Positions 36,830 through 47,513 of a stretch of DNA of 64,000 nt are shown here, piece after piece. The translations under genes were made by a program, and so were the position numbers. The stretch's first letter is position 1, and every line of letters begins with the position of its first letter. Below the pieces are notes generated by a model. That model had not been told where the DNA came from and searched no databases. It saw nothing but the letters and a program-made list of their open reading frames with translations. Source of the DNA: Tenrec ecaudatus (taxonomy: Eukaryota > Chordata > Mammalia > Afrosoricida > Tenrecidae). The DNA lies in assembly GCF_050624435.1 (NCBI RefSeq), contig NC_134536.1:131718758-131782757 (forward strand), in the 5' to 3' direction.

Positions 36830-37330
36830 TCACAAAGGCAACCAATTCCCAAGTGGGATTATAATAATAGGTTAGGATGTATAACACATTTTGGGGGTGG
36901 GATTGGAGGCACAGTTGTCTCCCTAACAACTAATATTTCTAAATTCCTTGGTGACCACGCCCATGTGGTGTCCATCTTCCCCTCTACTTGTGCTTGCTTG
37001 TTTAATGTTCGCCTTCTTAACGCAAAAGAGACGGTGACCCACAGGGACCCTACGTACAACAGGAAGGTCAGAAAGCTCCTTAGGAACGAGGCTGAGATGA
37101 GACTTCGTCTGATGTGTTTGGGACATGCTATTAGGAGAGACCATCCGTGAAAAAGAGGGAGACCCTCAACAAGATGGCCTGACCCAGTGGCTGTCACAGT
37201 GGGTTCAGACACACCACCTACACCAGTACTGCCTCATTAACATAACAAAGACACCCTTCTCCAAGGGGATTACAACCACAAGTTGGGATTTACACCACAC
37301 AGCTTGGGGGACACAATTCAACCCATCCAG
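36830..37330 (+). mobile_element. LTR-like ends flanking an RTE 3' fragment
   Basis: CAAGTGGGATTATAATAATA (36852) and CAAGGGGATTACAACCACAA (37262) are two versions of one LTR 3' end. Between them, about 37060-37205, GGCTGAGATGAGACTTCGTC and GAGGGAGACCCTCAACAAGA are sense RTE 3' coding text. The order of events is not clear. Confidence 0.5.
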
Positions 37331-38430
37331 GCACCTTAGGGCACCTACATGTTTCCTTCCATCCCATTGGCTAGAACTTAGTCACATGACTGTGTCTAAG
37401 GACAAGGGAGGCTGGGAGACATAGTCTTTGTCCCGGATGGGCTTGTGTACCAAGAACACTTGAGAATTCTCACTGGGACCATGAGGAGAATGGATCTTCA
37501 GAGCCAAGCAGGATGAGCTTTAGCGCAATCCTCTTCAGAGGAAGAGCGCGGGGCTGGAGTCGAAGTAGAGCTAATAGCTTTGAAGACTGCAAGTCTCCCT
37601 CCTGACTTCCCCACCTGCCACAGACAGGAAGTGGTCCTTGGCTCTTCTTTTAGCAAGTAAGGGTCAATCCTCCTTCCCTACATACGTATGTTGTCTCCAG
37701 ACAATCTCCCGGGCTCCTCAGGAGCGTGCAAGCTGGAAGCATTTATCTTCCCGGGTTCCGTTGTCCGTAAAAAGACAGAAGCCGTTTACATGGCATGAAT
37801 TAAGAGGAACTATTAGACTCTCCCTATCCTGGCAGTCTCTCTGAACATCACCCCCACAAATCAGGAGATATGCCTAATGTTCCATCAGCACTGGGTCCCT
37901 GGGTTAAGGCAATGCAGACTTCTCAATTCATGTAATCAGCCATTCATATTTTAGCCATCAATTTATCTGGCTGTTTTAAGTGTTACAGCGAGCTAAGCCT
38001 TCTGAAAGACGGACTCGCTGGGATTCAGAGCCATGGAGGCCCATGAATGCCCAGGTATTGGGGAAACGCATGTCATTATTCTGCTTCTTTTGCTCCTAGA
38101 GTGAGTCTCTAAGGTCCTTTCTGGATTCAGCCAGCCTCCCTGCTTCCTGAAGTCAAATGTGGGGGTGGGTTGAGGAGGACTGACATTCTTCACCTCCCAC
38201 CGTGTTGATGTCAAGGACACTGCTCCTGAGCTCTCAGGAGAGATCCGGTCTCCTTGTCTCCAGTGATGCACACTGACACCTGAAGACGGACCTCCATGCC
38301 TGGTTGCCCTTTGGAGCCTGGGGTACATTTGGTTTCAGTTCTCTGGACAGGAACATATATGAGTGCCATGGTTTACCAGGCTCTGCTAATCTGTACAAAG
38401 CTCTTTGATGGCCCAGTGGCCACCTACAGA
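37331..38430. other. Unique intronic sequence with a candidate conserved block (37870-37995)
   Basis: No gene or repeat is seen. The AT-rich block includes TCATGTAATCAGCCATTCAT and CATCAATTTATCTGGCTG. Confidence 0.45.
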
Positions 38431-38436
38431 CATGTT

Positions 38437-38610
38437 GTTCGGTCCTGTCCAGTTGGGTCGAACTCATAGTGACCCTAAGTCCAATAGTCTGTGCCACCCT
38501 CCTAATTGTTACACTGGGGCCCGTTGTTGCCGCCACTGTGTCAATCCAGATCATCGAGGACGTGGCCATCTTGTGTAATGACCGAACCTTTCTTGGTCGC
38601 AGCCACCTCA
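38437..38610 (-). mobile_element. RTE/BovB 3' fragment
   Basis: TTGGGTCGAACTCATAGTGA and CACTGTGTCAATCCAGATCA parallel the RTE copy at 44249. Confidence 0.6.
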
Positions 38611-38664
38611 TCTTTAAAATAAGGAGAATCCTTGAAGCCCTCTTGTAAAGTGGTTCTCAAAAGA

Positions 38665-38780
38665 AAAGAGGTGTGAAGTCCATTGCCACCCCTGGCAACT
38701 CTACATAAGAGAATAGAACTGCCCCAGGCCCCAAACCCATCTGTCAACAATGGGACATCCCTTGCAGAAGGGTCCCAGGG
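38665..38780 (-). mobile_element. AfroSINE fragment
   Basis: GTGAAGTCCATTGCCACCCC and AATAGAACTGCCCCAGGCCC match the reversed SINE end. Confidence 0.5.
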
Positions 38781-38869
38781 AAGGGATGTGATCAACAAGG
38801 GGGCAGGAAAGCACTGATGAAACCTGCAATATTTCTCTGGTTCCTTGAGGCTTCCTCACCCCATACTAT

Positions 38870-39345
38870 CATGACCCTAGTCCTGTCTTTCACTGCAGGC
38901 TAGACAGGACCATGTGCACAGGTACAGATAAGAGCTCAGGACGCACAGAATCCAGGAACAGGAATCAGAGTAGTGATACCAGAAGGGTAGGGGGAAGGTG
39001 GGCAGAGGAGGGGAGGAAGGGGAAACCAATTGCAATGATTGACACATAACCACCACCACTCCAGGAGGATGGACAACAGAAACTGTGAGGGAAAGGAGAC
39101 TGCGGTCAGTGTAAGATATGAAAACAATAATGATTTATCATTTATCAAAGAATCATGGGGGGGGTGGAGAAGGAGGGAAAAAAAGAGGAGCTAATACCAA
39201 AGACTCAAAATAGAAAGTAAATGTTTAAAAAATAATGATGGAACATATGTGCAAAGATGCTTGATACCATTGATGTATGGATTGTTATGAGAGATATAAG
39301 AGCCCCCAATAAAATTATCTTTTAATAAAACAAACGAACTGCTCC
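38870..39345 (+). mobile_element. L1 3' end, sense
   Basis: TTGATGTATGGATTGTTATG and AGAGCCCCCAATAAAATTAT match the reverse complement of the 46.5 kb L1 3' end. The tail is A-rich with an AATAAA signal. Confidence 0.7.
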
Positions 39346-39389
39346 AAAAGGTTTCTGGAACCATCAGTGGGCTGGCGCATAGGAATAGT

Positions 39390-39472
39390 TGAGCGTGTGC
39401 TGCAGGACTTTCCTTCTACTCTGCGTTGGGTCACTGTGGGGCCTGACTCGATGACACCTCACAACAACAACA
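39390..39472 (+). mobile_element. RTE/BovB 3' terminus
   Basis: CTGACTCGATGACACCTCAC followed by AACAACAACA, the RTE-type tail. Confidence 0.5.
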
Positions 39473-39606
39473 TAGAGGTTCTGCAGCTGCAAATCTGTAG
39501 GTGAGGTGAAAACTTCCCATTGCTTCCATGAATTATTTGGTGGGTTTGAATTCCTGACCTTGTTGTTTGTAAACCAATGGTTAACTCACTATATCACCAG
39601 GGCCCC
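39473..39606 (-). mobile_element. AfroSINE, 5' part
   Basis: GTTTGAATTCCTGACCTTGT to CACTATATCACCAGGGCCCC. Confidence 0.75.
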
Positions 39607-39974
39607 AGGGGAGGATCCAATAGGCTAAAGCTTAACATGTTTAACACAGAGCCGTTGCTCAACCTTTGCTCACTATTAGATGTTGATGGTAAAGTCGTAT
39701 GCATTGGAAGAAAGGAACAGTGAGAATTGGTCTAGTCAAATTCAAGCCCTGTGCTTCCTAAAAGGTTCACAGAACAGCAAGGATTTGGGGCATATTGTTT
39801 AAAGATTCTCTGATCTTACATTCCCAGTTCAGATTACACGGAGCTCTGAAGGTAGAAGACATCACCATTCAGTGCACAGTTTTGCCGGAGGTGATGCTAA
39901 ACTTGGGGAAAGTGGGGAGACTGAGCATCTGTGGGAGACCATGTCTGGGTCTGTGGCCAATGTCATGACATCAC

Positions 39975-40147
39975 TAAACCAAAAACCCCAACACACTCGT
40001 GTCAAGCCAATGCCCTGGAAAGACAGAGCAGAGCTGCCCCTGTGAGTTTCTGAGACTGTGCCTCTTTATACAGAGTGGCTGGTGGTTTTGAACTGCTGAT
40101 CTTACCATTAGCAGTCTGATGCTGACCCACTACACCACCAGGGCTCC
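39975..40147 (-). mobile_element. AfroSINE
   Basis: GTGTCAAGCCAATGCCCTGG to CCACTACACCACCAGGGCTC. Confidence 0.85.
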
Positions 40148-40820
40148 TCAGAACAGCACATGACCTTTGAGACTGAGTACGACCCAAATTGACACAGGGA
40201 AAACTGAAGCCTGAGGTGGGGACATATTTTGCCTGAAGTTCATTAGAAAGCCAGTTGGATCTTTGCCCATTTCACAGCAGATGATAAAAGAGAGTGTGCG
40301 TGTAGGAGATGATGAGGAAGGAAGATAAGGTCTCCTTCAAGTACTTCCCAGTCTGAGGGAGACACAGCCCTACCCTCAGGGAGTTGCAGTCTGAAGGAGG
40401 AGACAGAGAAGATTTGGTTGCTGGCATCTGGCCCCTGTCCTGTACATTTCTCCCTCCCTCTGGAAGAAGTTAATTGTGTGTGTCTTCAACATGGCTTGGT
40501 TCTTTCTGTCTTCCCAGTGGACAGAAAGGGACTATTTCCCGAGGCTCTGTATAGAGCCCAGCACAGCAGGTGCTCAATAAACATTGATAGACGCAGATGG
40601 TTTGGCACAATAAAGTCGCACAACCCAAGTGACAGAAGCTTAATGGGCAGAGCATACAGCAGCTGTGCCTGTAGGGCCATTGGTGGTGAGTAATGGACCT
40701 GGGCAGAAGTTCATCAAAAGCCTATAGAGACCAGGCAGGGAAGGGGGCTACTTTTCTCATCTATCATTCCCATAGTTGATGGGCAGAATGTGCCCCAAAT
40801 TAAAAAAACTAATAAGTAAA
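40148..40820. other. Unique sequence with an ancient interspersed repeat patch
   Basis: At 40335-40410 two units (GGAGACACAGCCCTACCCTC, GGAGTTGCAGTCTGAAGGAG) resemble the 41-bp minisatellite unit at 51.2 kb. A MIR-like tail (GGTGCTCAATAAACATTGAT) lies at 40568. Confidence 0.5.
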
Positions 40821-40826
40821 TAAATA

Positions 40827-41019
40827 AATCACTGCCATGGAGTCTATTCTGGCTTACAGAGAGCCTGTGTGGTAGAAATGCCCTTGTGGATTTCCGAGAC
40901 TATAACTCTTTATAGGAGTGAAAGCCTCTTCCTTCTCCCACGGGGTCGCTGGTAGTTTCGAACTGATGACCTTGCGGTTAGCAACCCGACGCATAACCAC
41001 TGTGCCCTGAGGGCTCCTC
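40827..41019 (-). mobile_element. AfroSINE
   Basis: ATCACTGCCATGGAGTCTAT to ACTGTGCCCTGAGGGCTCCT. Confidence 0.88.
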
Positions 41020-41189
41020 GGTAGGACCACATTATGAATGTCATGGGGGGGGGGTGTCTCAGCACTTTGCCCTTATGGGCCCTTGCTTTCCTCAACATCC
41101 TAAAAATTCTAGTTTGCAACCATGTTGGGATAGAGATGAATGTGATCCCGTCTGAATGACATTGTTTTTCTTCTCTTCGTAAAATGTAG

Positions 41190-41388
41190 AGCCTTGGTAG
41201 AGCAATGGGTAAGCACTCATCTCTAACCGAAAGGTTAGCAGTGTCACCTCTGCAGGAGTGGCCCATAGTAGGGCAAGCTGGTGATCTTCCCCCGTCAAGA
41301 TTATAGCCTCAAAGGGTGCAGCACAGGGGAGTTCTGCTCTGTCACGTGGGGCCACTGTGAGTTGGGAACAACTGGCAGTATCTAAACA
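41190..41388 (+). mobile_element. AfroSINE
   Basis: GAGCCTTGGTAGAGCAATGG to GAGTTGGGAACAACTGGCAG. Confidence 0.8.
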
Positions 41389-41459
41389 AAATGATTTTGA
41401 AGAGTGAACAGATTTGATGTGCTTCTCAAAGGATGGTGGGTGCTGGGTCCAGGGTACCC

Positions 41460-41940
41460 ATGTTTGACTAGACTGCCCTCTAGAGAAGCAAATCCAATGG
41501 CATTGCAGGTGTATGCACAGAGGAAAGGACTTGTCTCAAGATGTGGCTCACCCTGTTGGAGAGGTTGGTAAATCCAGTCTGGTTCAAGTCCATGGGTCAG
41601 ATGTCAGCTGGAGGTTTCTCCTGACTCCTGGAGCTACCAGGGCTGAGGAACAGGAAACAGGAAGATGAAGCAGGAAGACCACAGGCTGGTGTATACAGAG
41701 TTGAATGGATCCATGTCTACCCAGTGACTCTAAGACTGACAGTCAGCTGATAGCTCCTGGGATTTTCAGGTAAAGAATGGAAGGTTGATCAAACAGATGT
41801 AAGATCCAGATCCACCCCTAGAAATGAGCTAACCTTTGCACACTGTCAATTTATAGGAGAGCAGACCTCCCTTTGAATTAACCTCCCTCAATTGTACCGA
41901 GACTTTCACCAGATACTGCTTGGCTGCTTCACAGAAGATA
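41460..41940 (+). mobile_element. LTR-like element, diverged
   Basis: GACTGCCCTCTAGAGAAGCA, CAGGAAGACCACAGGCTGGT and GGATCCATGTCTACCCAGTG parallel the TGTGTTAGTC LTRs in layout but are more diverged. Edges are approximate. Confidence 0.5.
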
Positions 41941-42600
41941 TCTCACCATGTAGTCAACCACCCCGGGCTGCATCATACTATAGGAGAAGCCTCTCCCACC
42001 CAAGTTCACAGCAAATCTAACTATCCAAGAGCTTAGTGGATCCATTGGCCCTAACTTGAGGGTTTCTTTCCTCACATCCAGTTATGTCTCCGCTTAGCGG
42101 CAAGGCATCCCCAGCAGATTATACCCAGGCCTAAGCAGGAGCAGCCAGGCCAGATAGGGGTCAATGATTGCTTCCACTGCAGCTTTATTTTAACCTTAGT
42201 ATCTGTTGGACAGTGGATCACTTTTATGTGACCTTTCTCAAGCTCATCTTGCACCTCCCACTGAATACGTGGGTAAGACGATTTTGGATTGTTTATTCAA
42301 CACGGAAGGCAGGCTTTCGTCGACAGACCGGTGATGTCTACATATGAGGCACACACTATGCAAGATTAGAACTCAGCTCTCCTTCACAGAAGGTTGAGAA
42401 TTCTCGTGCCTCCTCTATGACTGTCGACTGAATTTCATAAACTAGTGACCAGGGTTTCCTGGGTGTCCTGATTTCTGCAAGCCTGTTTAATGTTTTAGCT
42501 TTGTTGTTTCAGTAGCATTCTAAACTCCATTCTTGAGCACACCTTAGCTTTGACAAGACTGCAGGATGATGACATTGGATGGCATTGCTTTGAAAATGTG
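41941..42600. other. Unique intronic sequence
   Basis: Nothing recognised. Confidence 0.4.
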
Positions 42601-42609
42601 CTCTGCGCC

Positions 42610-42800
42610 CAGCGTTTCACTGATGTTTACTCAGCTGCTTCCCAAAACAACTCTCTGAGACTCTCCTAGTCTAGATATGAGGACACTGAGGTAGTGAAAG
42701 GTCAAGCAATGTGCCCAAGGTCATGCAGCTCATAAGAAGTAAAGCTAGGTTTCCAACACTGGTGAGTTTTAACTCTAGGACGTGACCAGGTCCAGAGGCT
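42610..42800 (-). mobile_element. MIR-type SINE
   Basis: GAGGACACTGAGGTAGTGAA, GTGCCCAAGGTCATGCAGCT and AGAAGTAAAGCTAGGTTTCC are the MIR core on the reverse strand. Confidence 0.75.
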
Positions 42801-42873
42801 GAGAGCCATTTTACCTCTAAAATGAGTGTTTCCCAAAGCGGGTGATACCATCCCCTAGGGGCATTGGAATGAT

Positions 42874-42885
42874 GGGGGGGGGGGG
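42874..42885. repeat. G12 homopolymer
   Basis: Uninterrupted run of G. Confidence 0.95.
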
Positions 42886-43284
42886 CTGCCAAAGCAGATA
42901 CCTACACTTTATCTTGGTTTATGGGCTAAAGTACAAACATTTTTATTTACCAAGGGAGCACTGAATATATATATATATATTTTTTTTCCTGAAATGGGGG
43001 TGGTAGGTCAAATAACTTTGAGAACTTATGCTGCAAATCACATTTACAATGAAGACATCTCAAACTTCAAAAATCAAAACAATTCTTTTTTTCATCCCTT
43101 GCAGGTCCTTCCTGCAAAGGCAAATGCCCCCGTATCCCAGCAGCTCGGGTGGACCTGTTTGCCTTTTCAAATGTGACTGCCCTGACTTCTGAAGGCTCTG
43201 GGTCCAACTCAGGCTTCCAATCTCTGCCCCACCCCAGGAAGAAATATTCTGTACACAGTGCTACTACATTCAAACCAGCAGCCT

Positions 43285-43415
43285 CACCACAGAGGCTCAA
43301 ATTCATCTGCTGCGCCTCAGAGGAAAGATGAAGCTGTCGGTTCCCCAAAAGATGTATCGTCTCAGGAACCTTCTGAGTTTGAATCTACTCAATGGCAGTG
43401 GCTTTAGGTTGATTC
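43285..43415 (+). mobile_element. AfroSINE, partial
   Basis: AAAGATGAAGCTGTCGGTTC, TGTATCGTCTCAGGAACC and CTACTCAATGGCAGTGGCTT. Head and middle are incomplete. Confidence 0.6.
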
Positions 43416-44245
43416 AGAAACAAAGACTCACTTTGCCCTCAGATTCCAATCTAATCTCTCAAATTACTCTTTCGTCATTCTGATTTCAGACATATAGTTC
43501 ATGAAAGCACATACTGCTCAAAGCAGACCATTTCCACCACTTAAGCTAAAACTGTAGTCTGGTTTTAAGATCTCAAGAGATTTTTTTGTTTGAGGTTTGA
43601 AGATGATCTTGGGACAGTGATTTTAGGGTTTCATCCACCCCTTGTGCCTCCAGAATGTCTAGCGTGAATGAAAATGTGGAATGCTGACCTGCATTTTCCT
43701 CCTTTTAATTAGGATTCTTCTATGAGCTCTTTGATCAAAATGTTAAGTAATGGTTAAGCGGGGGACAATCCACTTCTGGTTTCATGGCAAAAAAAGGCAC
43801 TTGCTCTTGGAAGCAGTCAGTCACACTTTCCATATCCTCCTCCTGTTCCTGACTATTGTTCCAGATGAGACTATCCATCCGCTTCCTTGTCCAAGCCACT
43901 CCAAGATGAGGATTTCTCTCTTCTTACTTGCAATATAGCACCTTTTGGTTTCAACTATTACAGGTAATAACAACTAAAGTAGCCATCTTAGAATCCAGAG
44001 CCTCGCTATCCACACCCCTTTGTTATTTTTCTTGCAAAATCGCAAGCGTCCATGAATTTGGAGCCGTGGCAGTGGACCCCACTCCTGACACTAACTGTAG
44101 ACATGGAGATTGTCATCAGACCTTGTCATCTTTGATCCTTCGCAAGAGGGAAGGAGATGCACGATCAGCAACAATCACCCAAGACCGGTCACTTTGAGGT
44201 GGAGATCAAATACATTTCCTTTCCCTGCGTCTTCCCTTAAACCTC
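43416..44245. other. Unique intronic sequence
   Basis: Nothing recognised. Confidence 0.4.
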
Positions 44246-44248
44246 TTG

Positions 44249-45830
44249 GTGTTAGGTGCCATGGAATTGGCCCTTACCGATAGCAACCCAATGCACAACA
44301 GAATGAAACACTGCACGGTCCAGTGTCATCCTCACAATTGTTCCTCTGCCTGATTTAGCCACTGTATCAATCCGATTTGTTGAGGGCCTTCCTGTTTTTC
44401 GCCATCCCTCTACTTTACCAAACATGATGTCCTTCTCCAGGGACTGGTCTCTGGTGACAGCAAGTCCAAAGTATGTACGACAAACTCTTGCCATTCTTGC
44501 CTATAAGGAGCACTTTGACCTTACTTCTTTCTATACAGATCATTTTGTCATTTTTAATAGTCAGTGGTACTTTCAGCATTTTCTCCAGCACCACAATTCA
44601 AATGTATCTGTTCTCCTATGGTCTTTCTGATTCAGTGTCCAACTTTCACTTGCATATGATGCAATGCAGAATACATTGGCTTGTTTCAGGCACATCCTAA
44701 TCCTTAAAGTAACTTCCTTGCTCGTCAATAGTCTAAAGAGATCTTGTACAGCAGATTGACCTAGTATAATATGTCTTTTGATCTCTTGACTGTTGTTTAC
44801 AGGAGCATTAATTGTGAATCCAAGTAAGAAATACCTTGACAACTTCAACCTTTTCTCCATTTATCATGATCTCACCTATTGGTCCAGCTGTGAGGCATTT
44901 GGTCTTCCTACTATTGATGTAATCCATACTAAAGGCTACAATCCTTGATCTCCATCAGCAACATCTCTCTGTCAGCGAGCAAGGTTGTGTCAGTACCTAT
45001 AGCAGGTTGTTAATAAGCCTTCCTCCAAACCTAATGCTGCACTCTTCTTCATATATATCCAGCTTCTCTCACGATTTTCTCAGCATATACATTGAAAAGT
45101 ATGGTGAGAGGGTACAACCTTGATGTACCTTTCCTGATTTTAAACCATGAGGAGTTCCTTGTTCTGTTTGCATATTGGCTTCTTGATCCATGTACAAGTT
45201 TCAAATGAGCACGATGGAATTCTCTTTCTTCTCAAGGTGATCCGTAGACTTTTATGGTCCACACAGCCTGATGCCTTTGCACAGTCAATGAAACACAAGT
45301 ACACATCTTTCTGGCAGTCCCTGCTTTGAGCCAAGATCCATCTGACGTCAGCAATCATATCCCCTGTGCTAGGTCATCTTCTACATCTGGCCTGAACTTC
45401 TGGCAGTTCCCTGTCAATGTACTGCTACAACCATTATTGAGTGAACTTAAACAAAATGTTACTGTGTGTGATATCATTAATGTTCTATAGTTTGTGCGTG
45501 CTGTTGGGTCACCTTTCTTTGGAATGAGCAAAAATATGGATCTCTTTCACTCCCTTGGCCAAGTAGCTGTCTTCAAACTTCCCTGGCCTAGATGAGTGAG
45601 TGCTTCCAGTTGTTCTTCAGCTTTCTGACACATTACGATGGGTTTCCCACACATTCCCGAAGCCTTGCTTTTGGCTAATGCATTCAGGCCAGTTTGAACT
45701 TCTTCCTTCCGCACCTTTTGTTCTTGTTCATATGCTACCTCCTGAAATGGTGGGCTGCCAACTAGTTCTTTTGGTACAATGACTGCATTCTTTCCATCGT
45801 CTCTTGATGCTTCCTGCATCATTTACTATT
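44249..45830 (-). mobile_element. RTE/BovB-type LINE, 5' truncated, decayed reverse transcriptase
   Basis: The reverse strand carries pieces of one RTE-type polymerase in order. The upstream linker is at 45547-45822. RT fragments follow at 45140-45358 (IADVRWILAQSRDCQKDVYL, CFIDCAKASGCVDHKSL) and 44573-44860 (YASESWTLNQKDHRRTDTFE). The C-terminal end is at 44252-44494 (LEKDIMFGKVEGWRKTGRPS). Stops and frameshifts separate them, so it is dead. The 3' end is at the left, where GTGTTAGGTGCCATGG is the reverse of the 'ggcacctaacaac' terminus. BovB-like RTEs are known in Afrotheria. Confidence 0.88.
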
Positions 45831-45905
45831 TTGCCTATAGAAACTTAAATATTGGCCTATAGAAACCCTTAAGCCAAGATGGCAAGACGAACCAATCCCT
45901 TTGTT
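45831..45905. other. Segment with YY1-like and CCAAT motifs, left of the octamer repeats
   Basis: CCAAGATGGC (45874-45883) fits a YY1 site and CCAAT lies at 45892. GCCTATAGAAAC occurs twice just upstream. It may be an LTR U3 remnant. Confidence 0.4.
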
Positions 45906-46044
45906 AGGGCTTCATGCACCTTATTTGCATGAACCATCTCCATAGGGTTCCATGTACCTTATTTGCATGAACAACCACCATAGGGTTTCATGTACCTTAT
46001 TTGCATGAACCACCACCATAGGGTTCCATGCACCTTATTTGCAG
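45906..46044. repeat. 38-bp minisatellite carrying ATTTGCAT octamers
   Basis: Units start at 45906, 45944, 45982 and 46020 with exact 38-bp spacing. The fourth is cut after 25 bp. Perfect ATTTGCAT lies at 45923, 45961 and 45999. The last unit has ATTTGCAG at 46037. Confidence 0.95.
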
Positions 46045-46290
46045 GTTGTTGTTGTTAGGTGCCATCAAGTTGGTTCTCACGCCCAGTGACCCTGTGTGTA
46101 ACAGATTGAAAAATTGTCCATTCCGGCACCATCCTCATAATTGTCATGTTTGAGCCCCTTGTTGCAGCTCCACTGTCAACCCATCTCATTATGAGTTTGC
46201 ACCTTTTTAAATGCACTTCTACTTTCCCAAGCATGGTCTCTTTCTCCAGGAACTGGCCCCAACTGGTTTGCATAGCCCCACTCAATCATT
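46045..46290 (-). mobile_element. RTE/BovB 3' fragment
   Basis: GTTGTTGTTAGGTGCCATCA through TGGTCTCTTTCTCCAGGAAC. It is a second 3' end, separate from the copy at 44249. Confidence 0.8.
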
Positions 46291-46323
46291 TACGAGTTAT
46301 AAGTTCATGGTGAGAAAGGTCAT

Positions 46324-46421
46324 AGAAATGCGATCTGTTATGAACTGTGAAAAGAATTGTATCAGCCCCAATAAATTGTTAAAATAAAAAAAAATTTTTT
46401 TTAAAAAGAAATGCGATCTGT
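46324..46421 (+). mobile_element. Ultra-short L1 3' tail insertion with 15-bp target duplication
   Basis: AGAAATGCGATCTGT occurs at 46324-46338 and 46407-46421. The 68-bp insert between them ends CAGCCCCAATAAATTG, then an A run followed by a T run. The pre-tail text matches the afrotherian L1 3' end at 39290-39345. Confidence 0.85.
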
Positions 46422-46500
46422 AGCACACAGACTGCTTGTGGTTTTCCTACAGAATCTCAGTTCTTCTTGCTGGAACACCCTCTTTAAGACAAACAGTGCT

Positions 46501-47513
46501 TGCTGCTGAAATCTTTTTTTAAAAAATAATTTTATTGGCACTCATACAACTCTTATCACAATCCACACATACATCAAATGTGTAAAGCACGCTTATACAT
46601 TCGTTGCCCTCATCATTCTCAAAATTCGCCTTCTGCTTGGTCCCTGGAATCAGCTCCTCATTTTCCTTTTTTCCCTCCTCCTCCCTCCCTGCTCCCCCTC
46701 CCTCATGAACCCTTAATAATTTATAAATTATTATTTTATCTTATCTTACACTGCCCGGCGTCTCCCTTCACCCACTTTTCTGTTGCCCATCCCCCAGAGA
46801 GGAGGTTATATGTAGGTCCCCATGATCTGTTCCCCCTTCCTATCCCCCTTCATTCCCGGTATCGCCACTCTCACCATTGGTCCTGAGGGGTTCATCTGTC
46901 CTAGATTCCCTGTGTTTCCAGATCCCATCTGTACCGCTGTGCATCCTCTGGTCTAACCAGGTTTGCAAGGTAGAATTGAGATCATGGTAGTTGTGGGAAG
47001 GAAGTATTTAAGAACTAGAGGAAGGTTGTGAGTTTCATTATTGCTCCACTGAACCCTGAGTGAATCATCTCCCCACTACTCCTCTGCCAGGGATGTCCAG
47101 TTGTCTACACATGGGCATTGGTTCTCCATTGCGTGCTCCCCTCATTCACGATGATATGATCCCCCCCCCCCGCCGCCTTTGTTGTTTGAAACCTGGTCCC
47201 CTCAGCCCTTCATGATCACACATGTTGGTGTGCTGCTTCCATGTGGGCTTTGTTGATTCTGGGCTAGATGGCCGCTTGTTTACTTTCAAGCCTTTAAGTG
47301 CCCAGACACTATATCTCTCAATAGCCGGGCACCATCAGCCTTCTTCGCCACACTTACTTATGCACACATTCATCTTCAGCATTTATGTGGGGAAAGTGAT
47401 CACACAATGATCGCTTTTGTTCTTTGGTGTCTGCTACCTGATGCCTTCAATACCTCGTATTCACACAGACTTGTGTGCTTCTGTTTCGTGGGCTTTGTTG
47501 CTGCTGAAATCTT
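46501..47513 (-). mobile_element. 5'-truncated L1 with perfect 15-bp target duplication
   Basis: TGCTGCTGAAATCTT occurs at 46501-46515 and 47499-47513. The insert 46516-47498 begins with the antisense tail (T-run, then AATTTTATTGG). It continues through a 3' UTR with GGGCTTTGTTGATTCTGGGC and CGGGCACCATCAGCC. It has no ORF2. Confidence 0.92.

Noticed and set aside
44249..45830. Active reverse transcriptase gene
   Set aside because: The frame is broken into four or more pieces by stops and shifts and the 5' part is missing.
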